Counted from the stretch's first letter, positions 32,656 to 41,580 are shown. The stretch is 64,000 bases of DNA from UBA11524 sp963642705 (GCA_963642705.1 CAVIHU010000002.1:62001-126000), one strand, 5' to 3'. Numbers and translations: made by a program. Notes: generated from the letters alone by a model not told the origin.

Positions 32656-33570
32656 TCAGGTGAAGTCGGGCAGTTGGTGAAGCTTTACGAAGCTATCATC
32701 CGCATACACCTGACGAAGGTGCTCTTTTGTATTCCCCTGTTTCTCATCCGTCAGCCAGGAGGTATGCCACGTCATGAACATTGCCCATGGTGCATGCTCC
32801 TGCGTCATTTGCGCCCTTGTCGGAATCACGCCGCATTCATGGAACACAATCGGCATGGAGTCCGGCGCAAGCTGCCGGCACTGGGCATACAGCTCTCCCT
32901 GTGCGCCGCCGCGGTAGCTGTCGCCGCCGAGCATGTCAACCGTGTCATCACCGGGATACCATGGGCGCAAATTCGCAGAGGCATCGGAAAAGCCCAGCAC
33001 CCAGATGAGGTTGTTCAGCCCGTGCACCTGCGAATATCGCTCGTACATCAGCCGCCACAGCCGTACGAAATTCTCCGCGCCGCCGCGTCCCCACCAGAAC
33101 CAGCCGCCGTCCATCTCATGAAATGGGCGCCAGAGCACAGGTACACCTGCATCGCACAGCCTGCGAAGGTACACCGCCGCACGGTCGAAGCCGTCCAGCA
33201 GGCGCCGGTTTGCTTCAGTGCCCTCAACGAAGACGGCATCCCAGTCCATCTCACTCGCCTTGCATTCGGGATAGCCGGAGGACAAATCGGCACCCGTGTG
33301 CCAGCAAATCGTGGGAATGCCGCCGCGTGCCCACCAGTCCTTTGCACGCTGCGTCACGCCCAGAAAGTCGTTGTCCATGAAGTCAAGTCCGCGAACCGCG
33401 GGCATCCGGCCGGTCACGTCCGTCAGGTAGTTGATTTCATGCTCTGACGTGCGGCACCACAGGCTTTCCATCTGTCCGGTCAGGCATTTGCCGTCAAGAG
33501 ATTGTATATATCGGTATACGCGCTCTGCGGCGGGAAGGGGTCGGGACACGGAGAGTGTGCGGAACATCAT
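32656..33570 (-). CDS. Glycoside hydrolase family 26 enzyme, probable beta-mannanase, cytoplasmic
   Basis: 304 residues. The TIM-barrel has the GH26 hallmarks: the acid/base Glu152 in LWRPFHEMDGGWFWWG and the nucleophile Glu245 in IVFHECGV; DTVDMLGGDSY lies between them. Beta-1,4-mannanase activity is inferred from family. There is no signal peptide, so unlike most GH26 enzymes it is likely to act on imported manno-oligosaccharides. Start: ATG 33570 (ATGATG) follows AAAAGGAG; the upstream in-frame ATG at 33585 precedes that site. A promoter with TTGCAT/TATACT lies about 30 bases upstream, divergent from nifJ. A second transporter locus lies 4 kb away. Confidence 0.85.
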   Translation of the reverse strand: MMFRTLSVSRPLPAAERVYRYIQSLDGKCLTGQMESLWCRTSEHEINYLTDVTGRMPAVRGLDFMDNDFLGVTQRAKDWWARGGIPTICWHTGADLSSGYPECKASEMDWDAVFVEGTEANRRLLDGFDRAAVYLRRLCDAGVPVLWRPFHEMDGGWFWWGRGGAENFVRLWRLMYERYSQVHGLNNLIWVLGFSDASANLRPWYPGDDTVDMLGGDSYRGGAQGELYAQCRQLAPDSMPIVFHECGVIPTRAQMTQEHAPWAMFMTWHTSWLTDEKQGNTKEHLRQVYADDSFVKLHQLPDFT

Positions 33571-33600
33571 GATACTCCTTTTCATACGGATGCTGCCTGA

Positions 33601-33629
33601 AGTATAGCAGGAAACGCCTGCAAATGCAA
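33601..33629 (-). promoter_or_regulatory. Promoter of the GH26 gene
   Basis: Minus strand TTGCAT (33624-33629), 17-base spacer, TATACT (33601-33606). Confidence 0.7.
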
Positions 33630-33684
33630 GAACGCATGGAGGAAGGAAGCAGATTCGCTCATAAAATTGGTTTGGCTAAAAAGA

Positions 33685-33713
33685 TTGCATCTTGCATCAA
33701 TGTGTGCTATAAT
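33685..33713 (+). promoter_or_regulatory. Promoter of nifJ
   Basis: TTGCAT (33685-33690), 17-base spacer, TATAAT (33708-33713). nifJ starts 170 bases downstream. Confidence 0.75.
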
Positions 33714-33722
33714 CAGAACAGA

Positions 33723-33745
33723 AAAACGCAGGGTGGGTGCGTTTT
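33723..33745 (+). promoter_or_regulatory. Hairpin at the start of the nifJ leader
   Basis: AAAACGCA, loop GGGTGGG, TGCGTTTT just downstream of the expected transcription start. It could stabilise the mRNA 5' end or act as a weak early terminator. The rest of the leader to 33882 is unstructured to the eye except GACAGA...TCTGTC near 33790-33832. Confidence 0.5.
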
Positions 33746-33882
33746 CCGAATTGCGCCGGGCAGACACGGCACATAAGCGAAAGCCAACGGACAGATGCAG
33801 AGGAGTTGAAAAGCCGTTGACATGTCTGTCTTTTGATGTTACCCTCTAAAACCTGATATCAAAAACGGAGGTGCGATTTCCA

Positions 33883-36800
33883 ATGAAAAAGATGATCGGC
33901 GACGGCAATCTTGCCGCCGCGCAGGCTGCCTATCTGCTGAGTGAAACAGCGGCAGTCTATCCGATTACCCCTTCAACGCCGATCGCTGAAAACTGCGATG
34001 AATGGGCCCGCCAGGGACAGAAGAATGTGTTCGGTCAGCAGATGACGCTGGTCGAGATGCAGAGCGAGGGCGGCGCGGCCGGTGCATTGCACGGTCTGCT
34101 GTCCGCAGGCGCGCTTGCATCAACGTTCACCGCCTCGCAGGGTCTGCTGCTGATGCTGCCGGATATGTGCAAGATGTCCGGCGAGCTGCTGCCCGGCGTC
34201 ATCCATGTGGCGGCGCGTGCACTGGCGTATCATGCCCTGTCGATTTTCGGCGACCACAGCGACGTCATGACCGTTCGCGCGGCCGGCTGGGGTATGCTGT
34301 GCGGCTCTTCCGTGCAGGAAGCATCCGATCTGGCTGTCGTTGCGCATCTGACCGCGATGGAAAGCAGCGTTCCGATGCTGCACTTCTTCGACGGCTTCCG
34401 CACGAGCCATGAGATTCAGCGCTTCGACGCCCTGACGGCGGATGAACTGAAGGATCTCGTGCCGTGGGATAAGGTTGCCGAATTCCGCGCCCGCGCCATG
34501 AATCCTGATCATCCGCATCAGCAGGGCACGAGCCAGAACCCCGATATCTACTTCCAGGGACGTGAAGCGGCAAATCCGTATTTCGCCGCTGTTCCCGAAA
34601 TCGTGCAGAAGTACATGGACCGCGTGGCTGCCATCACCGGTCGTCCGCTGGGCATCTTCTCCTATACCGGCGATCCGGCGGCGGAAAAGGTCATTGTCAT
34701 CATGGGTTCCGGTGCAGAGACTGTCGAGGAGACCGTCCGCGTGCTGATGGAAAAGGGCGAGAAGGTCGGCGTTGTTCGCGTCCGCCTGTTCCGTCCGTTC
34801 TCCGCCGAGGCAATGCTCAAGGCGCTGCCTGAAACCGTCAAGTCCATCGCTGTCCTTGACAGAACGAAGGAATCCGGCTCTCAGGGTGAACCGCTGTATC
34901 TGGATGTTTGCACGGCTATCGCTTCCTCCGGTCGCGACGTCAAGCTCACCGGCGGCCGCTATGGTCTGGGCAGCAAGGAATTCACCCCTGCAATGGTCAA
35001 GGGCATCTACGATGCGCTCGATTCCATGGCGCCGGGTCAGAAGTTCACCATCGGCATCGATGACGACGTGACGAAGCTGTCCCTGCCGTATGACCCGACC
35101 TTCGCGCTGGAAATCCCCGGCACGATCCGCTGCAAGTTCTATGGCCTGGGCTCCGACGGTACGGTCGGCGCGAACAAGGCTTCCATCAAGCTGATTGCGC
35201 AGCATACCGACAAGCATGTTCAGGCGTATTTCTCCTATGACTCCAAGAAGTCCGGCGGCTACACCGTTTCTCACCTGCGCGTGAGCGACAACCCGATTCA
35301 TTCGCCGTACCTGATCGGCCAGGCGGACTTCCTCGCGTGCCACCAGCCCTCGCTGATGAATCAGCAGGTTGTGGCAGACAGCGTGAAGGAAGGCGGCCGC
35401 GTGCTGCTGAACCTGCCGGTCGGCACCGAAATTCCGGCTCGCCTGCGCAAGGCGATTGCCACGAAGCACGCCAAGCTCTGGTGCATCGACGCTGACGCCA
35501 TCGCCGCGGCAAGCGGTCTGGGCGGACGCATCAACACCGTCATGCAGACGTCCTTCTTCCTCCTCAACGACTTCCTGCCCGAGGCGGAGACGGTTGAGCT
35601 GCTTGAAAATTCCGCCCGCAAGGCATACGCCGGCAAGGGCGACAAGATCGTCGCGGACAACATCAGCGCCATCGAGCATACGCGCGAGGCACTTCGCCCG
35701 ATGAACGTTCCGGATGAATGGGCTGACCTGACGGTCGAACCCGACGACAATTCCGATCCCGCACATGCCGCCATGCGTCAGATTCTCGCGCAGCAGGGCG
35801 ACAAGCTGCCCGTCAGCGCCATCGACGCACGCGGCTTCGCAGAGGTCGGCACCAGCAAGCTCGAAAAGCGCGGCATTGCCCGTCAGGTACCGGCATGGGA
35901 TGCCGCGAAGTGCATCGGCTGCGGCCTGTGCAGCCTCGTCTGCCCGCATGCTGCCATCCGCACGTTCTATCCGCCGGTCGATGCCGAGCTGCCCGAAGGA
36001 TTCACCGTCCGCAAGGCAAACGGCAAGGCATTCGAAGGTCGTGCACTGCGCGTACAGGTTTCCCCGATGGACTGCACCGGCTGCGCAAGCTGCGTGAATG
36101 TCTGCCCGGCGAAGGAAAAGGCACTCGCCATGGAGCCGGCAGAAAAGATGCATGCCGAGCAGAAGCTGTGGGACTTCGCGCTGACGCTGCCTGAAGTGAA
36201 GGCTGAACCCTCCTCCGTGCAAATCTCTCAGGCGAAGACGCCGCTGTTTGAGTTCTCCGGCGCCTGCGCGGGCTGCGGCGAAACGCCGTACGTCAAGCTC
36301 CTGACGCAGCTCTTCGGCTCCCGCCTGATGGTCGCAAACGCGACGGGCTGCTCCTCCATTTATGCCGGCAGCGCTCCGTCCTGCCCGTATACCGTCAACA
36401 GCAAGGGTCAGGGTCCTGCATGGGGCAACAGCCTCTTCGAGGACAACGCGGAATTCGGCTACGGTCTGTATACCGCGATGAAGCATCGCCGCGCGGATCT
36501 CGCCGCGAAGGTGGAGACGCTGATTGCCGAATGCCCGGAGCTGGCGGAAGCCGGTCAGGCATGGCTGGACAACCGCGAGGATGCGGAATTGTCCGAAACC
36601 ACCGGCGAAGCGCTCGTCAAGCTGTGCACTGAGAAGGACAACGCGCTGGCGAAGGAGGTCGCGGCGTCGGCTGACCTGATGACGAAGAAGAGCGTGTGGC
36701 TCATCGGCGGCGACGGCTGGGCATTTGATATCGGCTATGGCGGACTTGACCACGTGCTCGCGTCCGGCGAGAACGTCAACGCGCTGGTGCTCAATACCGA

Positions 36801-37323
36801 GGTGTACTCCAACACCGGCGGACAGGCTTCCAAGGCCACGCCGAAGGGTGCCTCTGCCAAGCTGATGTCCGGCGGCAAAACCGGCGTCAAGAAGGATCTG
36901 GGCATGATGGCGATGACTTACGGCCATGTCTATGTTGCGCAGGTCGCGATGGGCGCCAATCCCACGCAGCTGCTCAAGGCCATGCGCGAGGCGGAGGCAT
37001 GGAACGGTCCGTCGCTGATCATCGCGTATGCGCCCTGCATCGCTCACGGCATCGACATGAGCCAGACGCAGTCGATGGAGAAGGAGGCCGTGCAGTGCGG
37101 CTACTTCCCGATCTACCGCTTCGACCCGACCAAGGAAGCGCTGACGCTCGACTGCGCAGAGCCCAAGGGCGATTTCCAGGCGTTCCTGCTCAGGCAGCGC
37201 CGTTTCGCAAGCCTGCAGCGCACCGAGCCCGAGGCGAGCGCGAAGCTCCGTCAGGACTGCGAGGTTGAGGCAAAGCGCCGCTGGCGTCTGCTCAACGCGC
37301 TGACCGGCGTGAAGGCTGACTGA
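33883..37323 (+). CDS. nifJ: Pyruvate:ferredoxin (flavodoxin) oxidoreductase
   Basis: Single-chain PFOR, 1146 residues, oxidising pyruvate to acetyl-CoA and CO2 with ferredoxin reduction, central to anaerobic fermentation. Order of domains: domain I with the conserved YPITPSTPIAE, the gamma part, then two [4Fe-4S] ferredoxin motifs (CIGCGLCSLVCP near residue 685 and CTGCASCVNVCP near 735), and the TPP-binding domain with GACAGCGETPY, NATGCSSIY and GGDGWAFDIGYGG plus LNTEVYSNTGGQ. All cluster and cofactor residues are present. ATG 33883 follows CGGAGGTG; an in-frame GTG at 33871 sits on that site and is rejected. A terminator follows the gene. Confidence 0.97.
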   Translation: MKKMIGDGNLAAAQAAYLLSETAAVYPITPSTPIAENCDEWARQGQKNVFGQQMTLVEMQSEGGAAGALHGLLSAGALASTFTASQGLLLMLPDMCKMSGELLPGVIHVAARALAYHALSIFGDHSDVMTVRAAGWGMLCGSSVQEASDLAVVAHLTAMESSVPMLHFFDGFRTSHEIQRFDALTADELKDLVPWDKVAEFRARAMNPDHPHQQGTSQNPDIYFQGREAANPYFAAVPEIVQKYMDRVAAITGRPLGIFSYTGDPAAEKVIVIMGSGAETVEETVRVLMEKGEKVGVVRVRLFRPFSAEAMLKALPETVKSIAVLDRTKESGSQGEPLYLDVCTAIASSGRDVKLTGGRYGLGSKEFTPAMVKGIYDALDSMAPGQKFTIGIDDDVTKLSLPYDPTFALEIPGTIRCKFYGLGSDGTVGANKASIKLIAQHTDKHVQAYFSYDSKKSGGYTVSHLRVSDNPIHSPYLIGQADFLACHQPSLMNQQVVADSVKEGGRVLLNLPVGTEIPARLRKAIATKHAKLWCIDADAIAAASGLGGRINTVMQTSFFLLNDFLPEAETVELLENSARKAYAGKGDKIVADNISAIEHTREALRPMNVPDEWADLTVEPDDNSDPAHAAMRQILAQQGDKLPVSAIDARGFAEVGTSKLEKRGIARQVPAWDAAKCIGCGLCSLVCPHAAIRTFYPPVDAELPEGFTVRKANGKAFEGRALRVQVSPMDCTGCASCVNVCPAKEKALAMEPAEKMHAEQKLWDFALTLPEVKAEPSSVQISQAKTPLFEFSGACAGCGETPYVKLLTQLFGSRLMVANATGCSSIYAGSAPSCPYTVNSKGQGPAWGNSLFEDNAEFGYGLYTAMKHRRADLAAKVETLIAECPELAEAGQAWLDNREDAELSETTGEALVKLCTEKDNALAKEVAASADLMTKKSVWLIGGDGWAFDIGYGGLDHVLASGENVNALVLNTEVYSNTGGQASKATPKGASAKLMSGGKTGVKKDLGMMAMTYGHVYVAQVAMGANPTQLLKAMREAEAWNGPSLIIAYAPCIAHGIDMSQTQSMEKEAVQCGYFPIYRFDPTKEALTLDCAEPKGDFQAFLLRQRRFASLQRTEPEASAKLRQDCEVEAKRRWRLLNALTGVKAD

Positions 37324-37367
37324 GCTGCGCAGGAATCGGCGGAAGCGCTGATCAAATGAATCCAATC

Positions 37368-37400
37368 AGAGGCTGTCTCCTTGCGAGACGGCCTCTTTTC
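37368..37400 (+). terminator. Intrinsic terminator after nifJ
   Basis: AGAGGCTGTCTC, loop CTTGC, GAGACGGCCTCT, T run to 37399. Confidence 0.85.
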
Positions 37401-37436
37401 ATGTCAAAAAAGGGAAACTTCAAGCCGAAAGCGCCA

Positions 37437-37448
37437 ACGAAAACGTTC
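37437..37448. promoter_or_regulatory. Operator candidate 1 (ACGAAAACGTTC)
   Basis: Near-palindromic around AACGTT, identical to the copy at 37667-37678, 128 bases upstream of the -35 box. Of the LacI/CcpA (cre-like) type by look. The identical 12-mer occurs twice around one promoter. Confidence 0.55.
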
Positions 37449-37564
37449 CTAACGAAAAAAGCCGGTTGAGAAAAGAAAATATAGGAGTCTGATGCATTTC
37501 AGACAAAATTAACAAAATAGTCGATGAAATATTGAAAATAAAATGGAAAGGTAATGTTTTCACC

Positions 37565-37593
37565 TTGACAAACATGCACGAAATGGCTATAAT
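37565..37593 (+). promoter_or_regulatory. Consensus sigma-A promoter of the second carbohydrate locus
   Basis: TTGACA (37565-37570), 17-base spacer, TATAAT (37588-37593), a perfect match. The following leader of about 120 bases contains operator candidate 2. Confidence 0.85.
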
Positions 37594-37666
37594 ATTCCCA
37601 GAGGTTCGGAAATGTCAGAGAACGTGCGCATACACACAAAAACGATTTCGTAAATCTCACGCTCCT

Positions 37667-37678
37667 ACGAAAACGTTC
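37667..37678. promoter_or_regulatory. Operator candidate 2 (ACGAAAACGTTC)
   Basis: Same 12-mer as at 37437. It lies 75 bases downstream of the -10 box, where a bound repressor could block elongation or, with site 1, form a loop. A weaker relative, AAAACGATTTCG, lies at about 37639-37650. Confidence 0.55.
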
Positions 37679-37721
37679 TCGACACAAAGACCAATACAGT
37701 TTCTAAGGAGGAAAACATCCT

Positions 37722-39794
37722 ATGAGTCGTGCAAAGTCGTTTCTGGCTCTGCTGCTGGCACTGACTATGCTGCTGGGCGTGTCTGCATTTGCGGAGACAG
37801 TTGAATCGCCCGTGGCTTCTCCCGTGGCAGATGCGGAGGATACACCGGTTGCTTACCTGATGTATGCCGATGCCAACTGGCAGTACCAGTGGTGGCATGA
37901 CGGCAACGAACCCGCTGATGGCGTGAAGGTGACTGAGGTGGCTGTGAGCGGCGAAGGCAAGTATACGGTCGGTCTTGACTTCACCGGTACGGCAGACGGC
38001 GCTGCGAGCGGCATTGTGTTCGCTGCGATCGGCATCACTGACGGCGAGACGGCCCTGCCGAACTACACCATCCGTGTGGACGAAATCCGCGTCAACGGTC
38101 AGCCCATCGAAACCACAAAGGGCTACACTTCCTCTGACGACGGCAAGATCACCCGCTCGAACATCTACAACGAATGGGTGTCCGAAATCCCGTCCGACGC
38201 CCGTTCCTGGGACGGCTCGACGGCTGACGCCGGCTGGATCACCGTGAACAAGGACGACTTCGCATCCGTGCAGACGGTCGAGGTCGACTTCACGCTCTAC
38301 CGTTACGGCGAGACGACCGCGTACATCATGTTCGCTGACGGCAGCTGGACGTACTCCTACTGGGGCACGGACGATTCTGCGGTGAAGGCGACGAACGCGA
38401 CCATCACCGGCGCTGGCGATTACACGGTCGGTCTGGACTTCACCGAGACGGAAACCGGCTCTGCTTCCGGTGTTTCCTTCACCGCGCTGGGCATCAAGAA
38501 CGGCGAAAAGCTCTTCCCCGGCATGTCTATCAAGATTAACGATATCCGCCTGAACGGTGAGTCCATCGCCTTCACGAAGGGCTACACCTCTTCGGATGAC
38601 AAGATCGAAACCCGCATGAACATCATGAACACGTGGGTCAGCGAGGTTCCCACGGACGACACCGTTCGCTCCTGGGACAAGTCGCTCGATGGCGCGTCTC
38701 CTGCCATCGTGGATGCTGCGCTCTTCGAGGACGTCAAGACCTACGAGATCGACTTCACGCTCGTGCCCGTGACCGACACCGCCTTCCTGATGTTTGCGGA
38801 CAGCAGCTGGGCGTACAGCGCGTGGAACGCCGGCGAATATGTTGAAACGAACGCTTTGACCGTCGACGGCCCCGGCACCTATACCCTGTCTCTTGACTTC
38901 ACTTCTACCGAGAACGGTCAGATTGACGGCATCGCCTTCCTGGCGGTCGGCATCGCGAACGGTGAGAGCAGCTTCCCCGGCTACTTCATCGACATCACCA
39001 GCGTGAAGGTCAACGGCGAAGACATCGAAATCGGCAAGGACTTCACGACCTCTGATGAGGGCGTTGTGACTCGCTCCAACATTTGGAACGAATGGGTGAC
39101 CGCGATTCCGGAAGCTGCGCGCACGGCTGACGGCGACCTCGAGGGTGTGACGGCGCAGATTGCGACGGCTGAAGCCCTGTCCGCCATCAAGACCCTGGAA
39201 GTGACCTTCGATTACATCTACGGCAAGGCGCCCGAGGTTGCGGAAGAACAGCCGCTGACCGAGGACGAGGTTGCCGAGCTACGCAAGCAGACCTACGGCG
39301 CATACATCGCTGTGCAGTCCAACCCGAACTACATCTTCCGCAATGACTGGGACGATGCTTCCTATGGCCGCGATGCAGGCAACGGCGTTTTCGCAACGCT
39401 TGCAAAAACCAACAGCGACGGCACGGTTGACGACTACGGTGCGACCTTCGAGGACGCGGTCATCAACGGCGACGGCACCTACACCTGCACCATGACCATG
39501 GGCGAAAAGGGCTTCGGCGATGATACCGGCTTCTTCTTCTTCCGTGTTTCGACGGACATCCCGTCCAAGCTCGTGAAGGAAGGCTACGTGACCATCACGG
39601 ATACCTCCATCAAGATCGGCGACGGCCGCACCATGACCGGTCTGGTCGTCCAGACTGACGACGATTACGTCAAGCTGGTCGTTGAGGACAACTACAACAG
39701 CATCAAGGCAGAGGACGTCATCCTGACCGTGCCTGCCCCGAATTCCACGGTCGTGATCTCCTTCACTGTGACCGGTCTGACCGCTGCGGAATAA
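37722..39794 (+). CDS. Large secreted protein with four tandem carbohydrate-binding-like repeats
   Basis: 690 residues; signal peptide (1-25, ending AFAE). Three similar blocks of about 155 residues start near residues 43, 198 and 353, each opening with a variant of TAYLMFADxxWxYxxW, continuing GxYTVGLDFTxTxxGxAxG and FPGxxIxIxxIxxNG, and ending in NxWVSxxP and a beta-rich tail. A fourth, divergent block starts near 526 with an acidic linker before it. The pattern looks like beta-sandwich carbohydrate-binding modules with conserved aromatic residues, but I cannot name the family. No catalytic domain and no anchor are seen. RBS AAGGAGG. It shares a locus with a sugar transporter; a substrate-capture role is inferred. 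Confidence 0.75.
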   Translation: MSRAKSFLALLLALTMLLGVSAFAETVESPVASPVADAEDTPVAYLMYADANWQYQWWHDGNEPADGVKVTEVAVSGEGKYTVGLDFTGTADGAASGIVFAAIGITDGETALPNYTIRVDEIRVNGQPIETTKGYTSSDDGKITRSNIYNEWVSEIPSDARSWDGSTADAGWITVNKDDFASVQTVEVDFTLYRYGETTAYIMFADGSWTYSYWGTDDSAVKATNATITGAGDYTVGLDFTETETGSASGVSFTALGIKNGEKLFPGMSIKINDIRLNGESIAFTKGYTSSDDKIETRMNIMNTWVSEVPTDDTVRSWDKSLDGASPAIVDAALFEDVKTYEIDFTLVPVTDTAFLMFADSSWAYSAWNAGEYVETNALTVDGPGTYTLSLDFTSTENGQIDGIAFLAVGIANGESSFPGYFIDITSVKVNGEDIEIGKDFTTSDEGVVTRSNIWNEWVTAIPEAARTADGDLEGVTAQIATAEALSAIKTLEVTFDYIYGKAPEVAEEQPLTEDEVAELRKQTYGAYIAVQSNPNYIFRNDWDDASYGRDAGNGVFATLAKTNSDGTVDDYGATFEDAVINGDGTYTCTMTMGEKGFGDDTGFFFFRVSTDIPSKLVKEGYVTITDTSIKIGDGRTMTGLVVQTDDDYVKLVVEDNYNSIKAEDVILTVPAPNSTVVISFTVTGLTAAE

Positions 39795-39846
39795 GCTGAT
39801 TCCTCACCAATGACGGAATTCTGCCATACAAAAGCATCCGAAGGGT

Positions 39847-39871
39847 GCAGGGGCGCTCGGAAAGCCCCTGC
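39847..39871. repeat. GC hairpin in a degenerate dispersed-repeat copy
   Basis: GCAGGGGC (39847-39854) and GCCCCTGC (39864-39871) form a perfect 8-bp stem without T run. The surrounding GAAGGGTGCAGGGGCGCTCG resembles the dispersed repeat family. It may help end the upstream transcript. Confidence 0.5.
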
Positions 39872-39959
39872 TCGTGCCTAAGGACACGAAAACCCTACAG
39901 AACGAACAAAAGCCCGCGGCGCATGCTCCGGTGAAAGCTGAAGCGTGCGCCCGGGAACT

Positions 39960-40009
39960 GTCTTGACACGCGAGCGCTGTTTGACAGCAAAACGTTTGCC
40001 TGTCAAGAC
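39960..40009. promoter_or_regulatory. Nested inverted repeat with AAACGTTT operator candidate
   Basis: GTCTTGACA (39960-39968) is complementary to TGTCAAGAC (40001-40009). Inside, GCTGT/ACAGC (39976-39988) forms a small hairpin and AAACGTTT (39990-39997) is a palindrome like the core of the sites at 37437 and 37667. It lies 80 bases before the permease gene. TTGACA occurs here twice but no -10 is convincing. Confidence 0.5.
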
Positions 40010-40088
40010 CGCATCCCTTCTTCCGTATTAGAAGCGGCACAATGAGCTGATAAAAGAGATTCGTCACGCATAGAAATGAGGGGATAAC

Positions 40089-41564
40089 ATGCAAGCGACA
40101 ATGACAGGAAAAGCGATCGCCGATCCGGCACAGGGCAAGGAGAAATCCGTGATTTCCCTGATTGTGCTTCGGATTCTGGCGGCGCTCGCCGGTTTGATGG
40201 TCTTTTTCCCGGAGGTGAACCCGGGCCGGCTGATGGAGAACATCAACGTCAACACCTCCTTATTCACGACTGCCATTTCCTACAGCACGCTGACGGACGG
40301 CTTCAAGCGCGCCCTGCGCAGCGGCTGGATTGAGAACTGGCACTTCAGCGTGATCATGGGCGGCTGCGCGCTGGTGATGCTCGGCGTGTTCGTCTGCGTG
40401 GCAGGCGCGTGCGTATCGCTGGGAAACCACCGCATGAAGCGTCTCGGCTCCGCACTTCCACTGGTTGGCGGTGTGATGATGGTTGGCGGCATCGGCATGC
40501 TCAAGTGGATTCAGGGTGTGATCAACGCGCTGGAAAAGGTCGATAAGCTGGATCCTGTTTCGTGCGACAGCGCGATGCTCTTCTGGGTAATCCTTGGCGC
40601 ACTGATGATTGCTCTGGCCGTCATCAGCCTGATCACCATCCCGAAAAGCATGGAAGCAAAGATGGAGATGGATGAGAAATTCCGTCTGTTTCTGATGTTC
40701 CTGCCAGTGCTGGTGATGACGGTCATCTTCTGCTACCTGCCCCTGTACGGCTGGCGTTTCGCCTTCTTCGACTACAAGGTTGGCGGCGAGCTGTCCTCGG
40801 AGAACTTCGTGGGCTTCTACTGGTTTTCCTACCTCTTCTCCAATGCGGCAACGCGCAGCGACCTTATCCGCGTGCTCCGCAACACGCTGATCATGTCCGG
40901 TCTGGGCATCCTGACCAGCTGGCTGCCGATTGCCTTTGCCGTGCTGCTGGCTGAGGTTCGTTCGACGAAGTTCCAGCGCGTCGTGCAGACGCTGACGACC
41001 ATCCCGAACTTCATTTCGTGGGTTCTGGTGTACGCCATCGCCTTTGCCATTTTCTCCACTGACGGCTTCATTAACTCCTTCCTGCGCAACGTTATGGGCG
41101 TTACCGCGACGACAGACTACCTCGCCAACGGCGACCACATCTGGCTGAAGATGCTCCTCTGGGGCACATGGAAGGGACTTGGCTGGAGCGCCATCGTCTA
41201 CATTGCGGGCATCGCGGGTATTGACCAGCAGCTTTACGAGGCGGCGAAGGTCGACGGTGCGAACCGCTTCCAGTGTATCCGACACATCACCATCCCCGGT
41301 CTGATGCCGACGTACATGGTCATGCTGCTGATGTCCGTTGCAGGCATCCTCTCCAACGGCATGGAGCAGTACCTCGTCTTTGAAAACCCGATCAACCACA
41401 ACGTCATTGAGGTGCTTGACCTTTACGTGTACAACAGCGGTATCAAGAGCGGTCTGATTCCGCTGTCGACGGTCGTCGGTGTGTTCAAGAGCCTTGTCGG
41501 TATCGTGCTGCTCTTCGGTGCGAACGGTATCTCGAAGGGTCTGCGCGGCGAGAGCATTATTTAA
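40089..41564 (+). CDS. LplB/YtcP-type sugar ABC permease with extra N-terminal membrane domain
   Basis: 491 residues, longer than the usual 300. Residues 1-195 form an added part with about four hydrophobic helices before the permease core (about 200-490) begins at MDEKFRLFLMFLPVLVM. The EAA loop is YEAAKVDGANRFQCIRHITIPGL near residue 380, of the LplB/YtcP class that carries complex oligosaccharides. RBS GAGGGGAT precedes ATG 40089. Followed by the LplC-type partner 16 bases on. No ATPase gene is close, so a shared MsmX/UgpC-type one is assumed. The N-terminal extension is unusual and unassigned. Confidence 0.85.
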   Translation: MQATMTGKAIADPAQGKEKSVISLIVLRILAALAGLMVFFPEVNPGRLMENINVNTSLFTTAISYSTLTDGFKRALRSGWIENWHFSVIMGGCALVMLGVFVCVAGACVSLGNHRMKRLGSALPLVGGVMMVGGIGMLKWIQGVINALEKVDKLDPVSCDSAMLFWVILGALMIALAVISLITIPKSMEAKMEMDEKFRLFLMFLPVLVMTVIFCYLPLYGWRFAFFDYKVGGELSSENFVGFYWFSYLFSNAATRSDLIRVLRNTLIMSGLGILTSWLPIAFAVLLAEVRSTKFQRVVQTLTTIPNFISWVLVYAIAFAIFSTDGFINSFLRNVMGVTATTDYLANGDHIWLKMLLWGTWKGLGWSAIVYIAGIAGIDQQLYEAAKVDGANRFQCIRHITIPGLMPTYMVMLLMSVAGILSNGMEQYLVFENPINHNVIEVLDLYVYNSGIKSGLIPLSTVVGVFKSLVGIVLLFGANGISKGLRGESII

Positions 41565-41580
41565 GGGGGGTGGAGCAGCA

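Noticed and set aside
32308..33447. 379-residue rightward open frame crossing the GH26 gene
   Set aside because: The first third lies in intergenic sequence with terminators and the rest is antisense to the GH26 gene, whose catalytic motifs are clear.
33818..33846. TTGACA with TACCCT near nifJ
   Set aside because: The -10 is poor, and a better promoter (TTGCAT/TATAAT) lies upstream.
34120..37365. 1081-residue open frame opposite nifJ
   Set aside because: Antisense shadow of a highly conserved gene; no family motif and odd composition.
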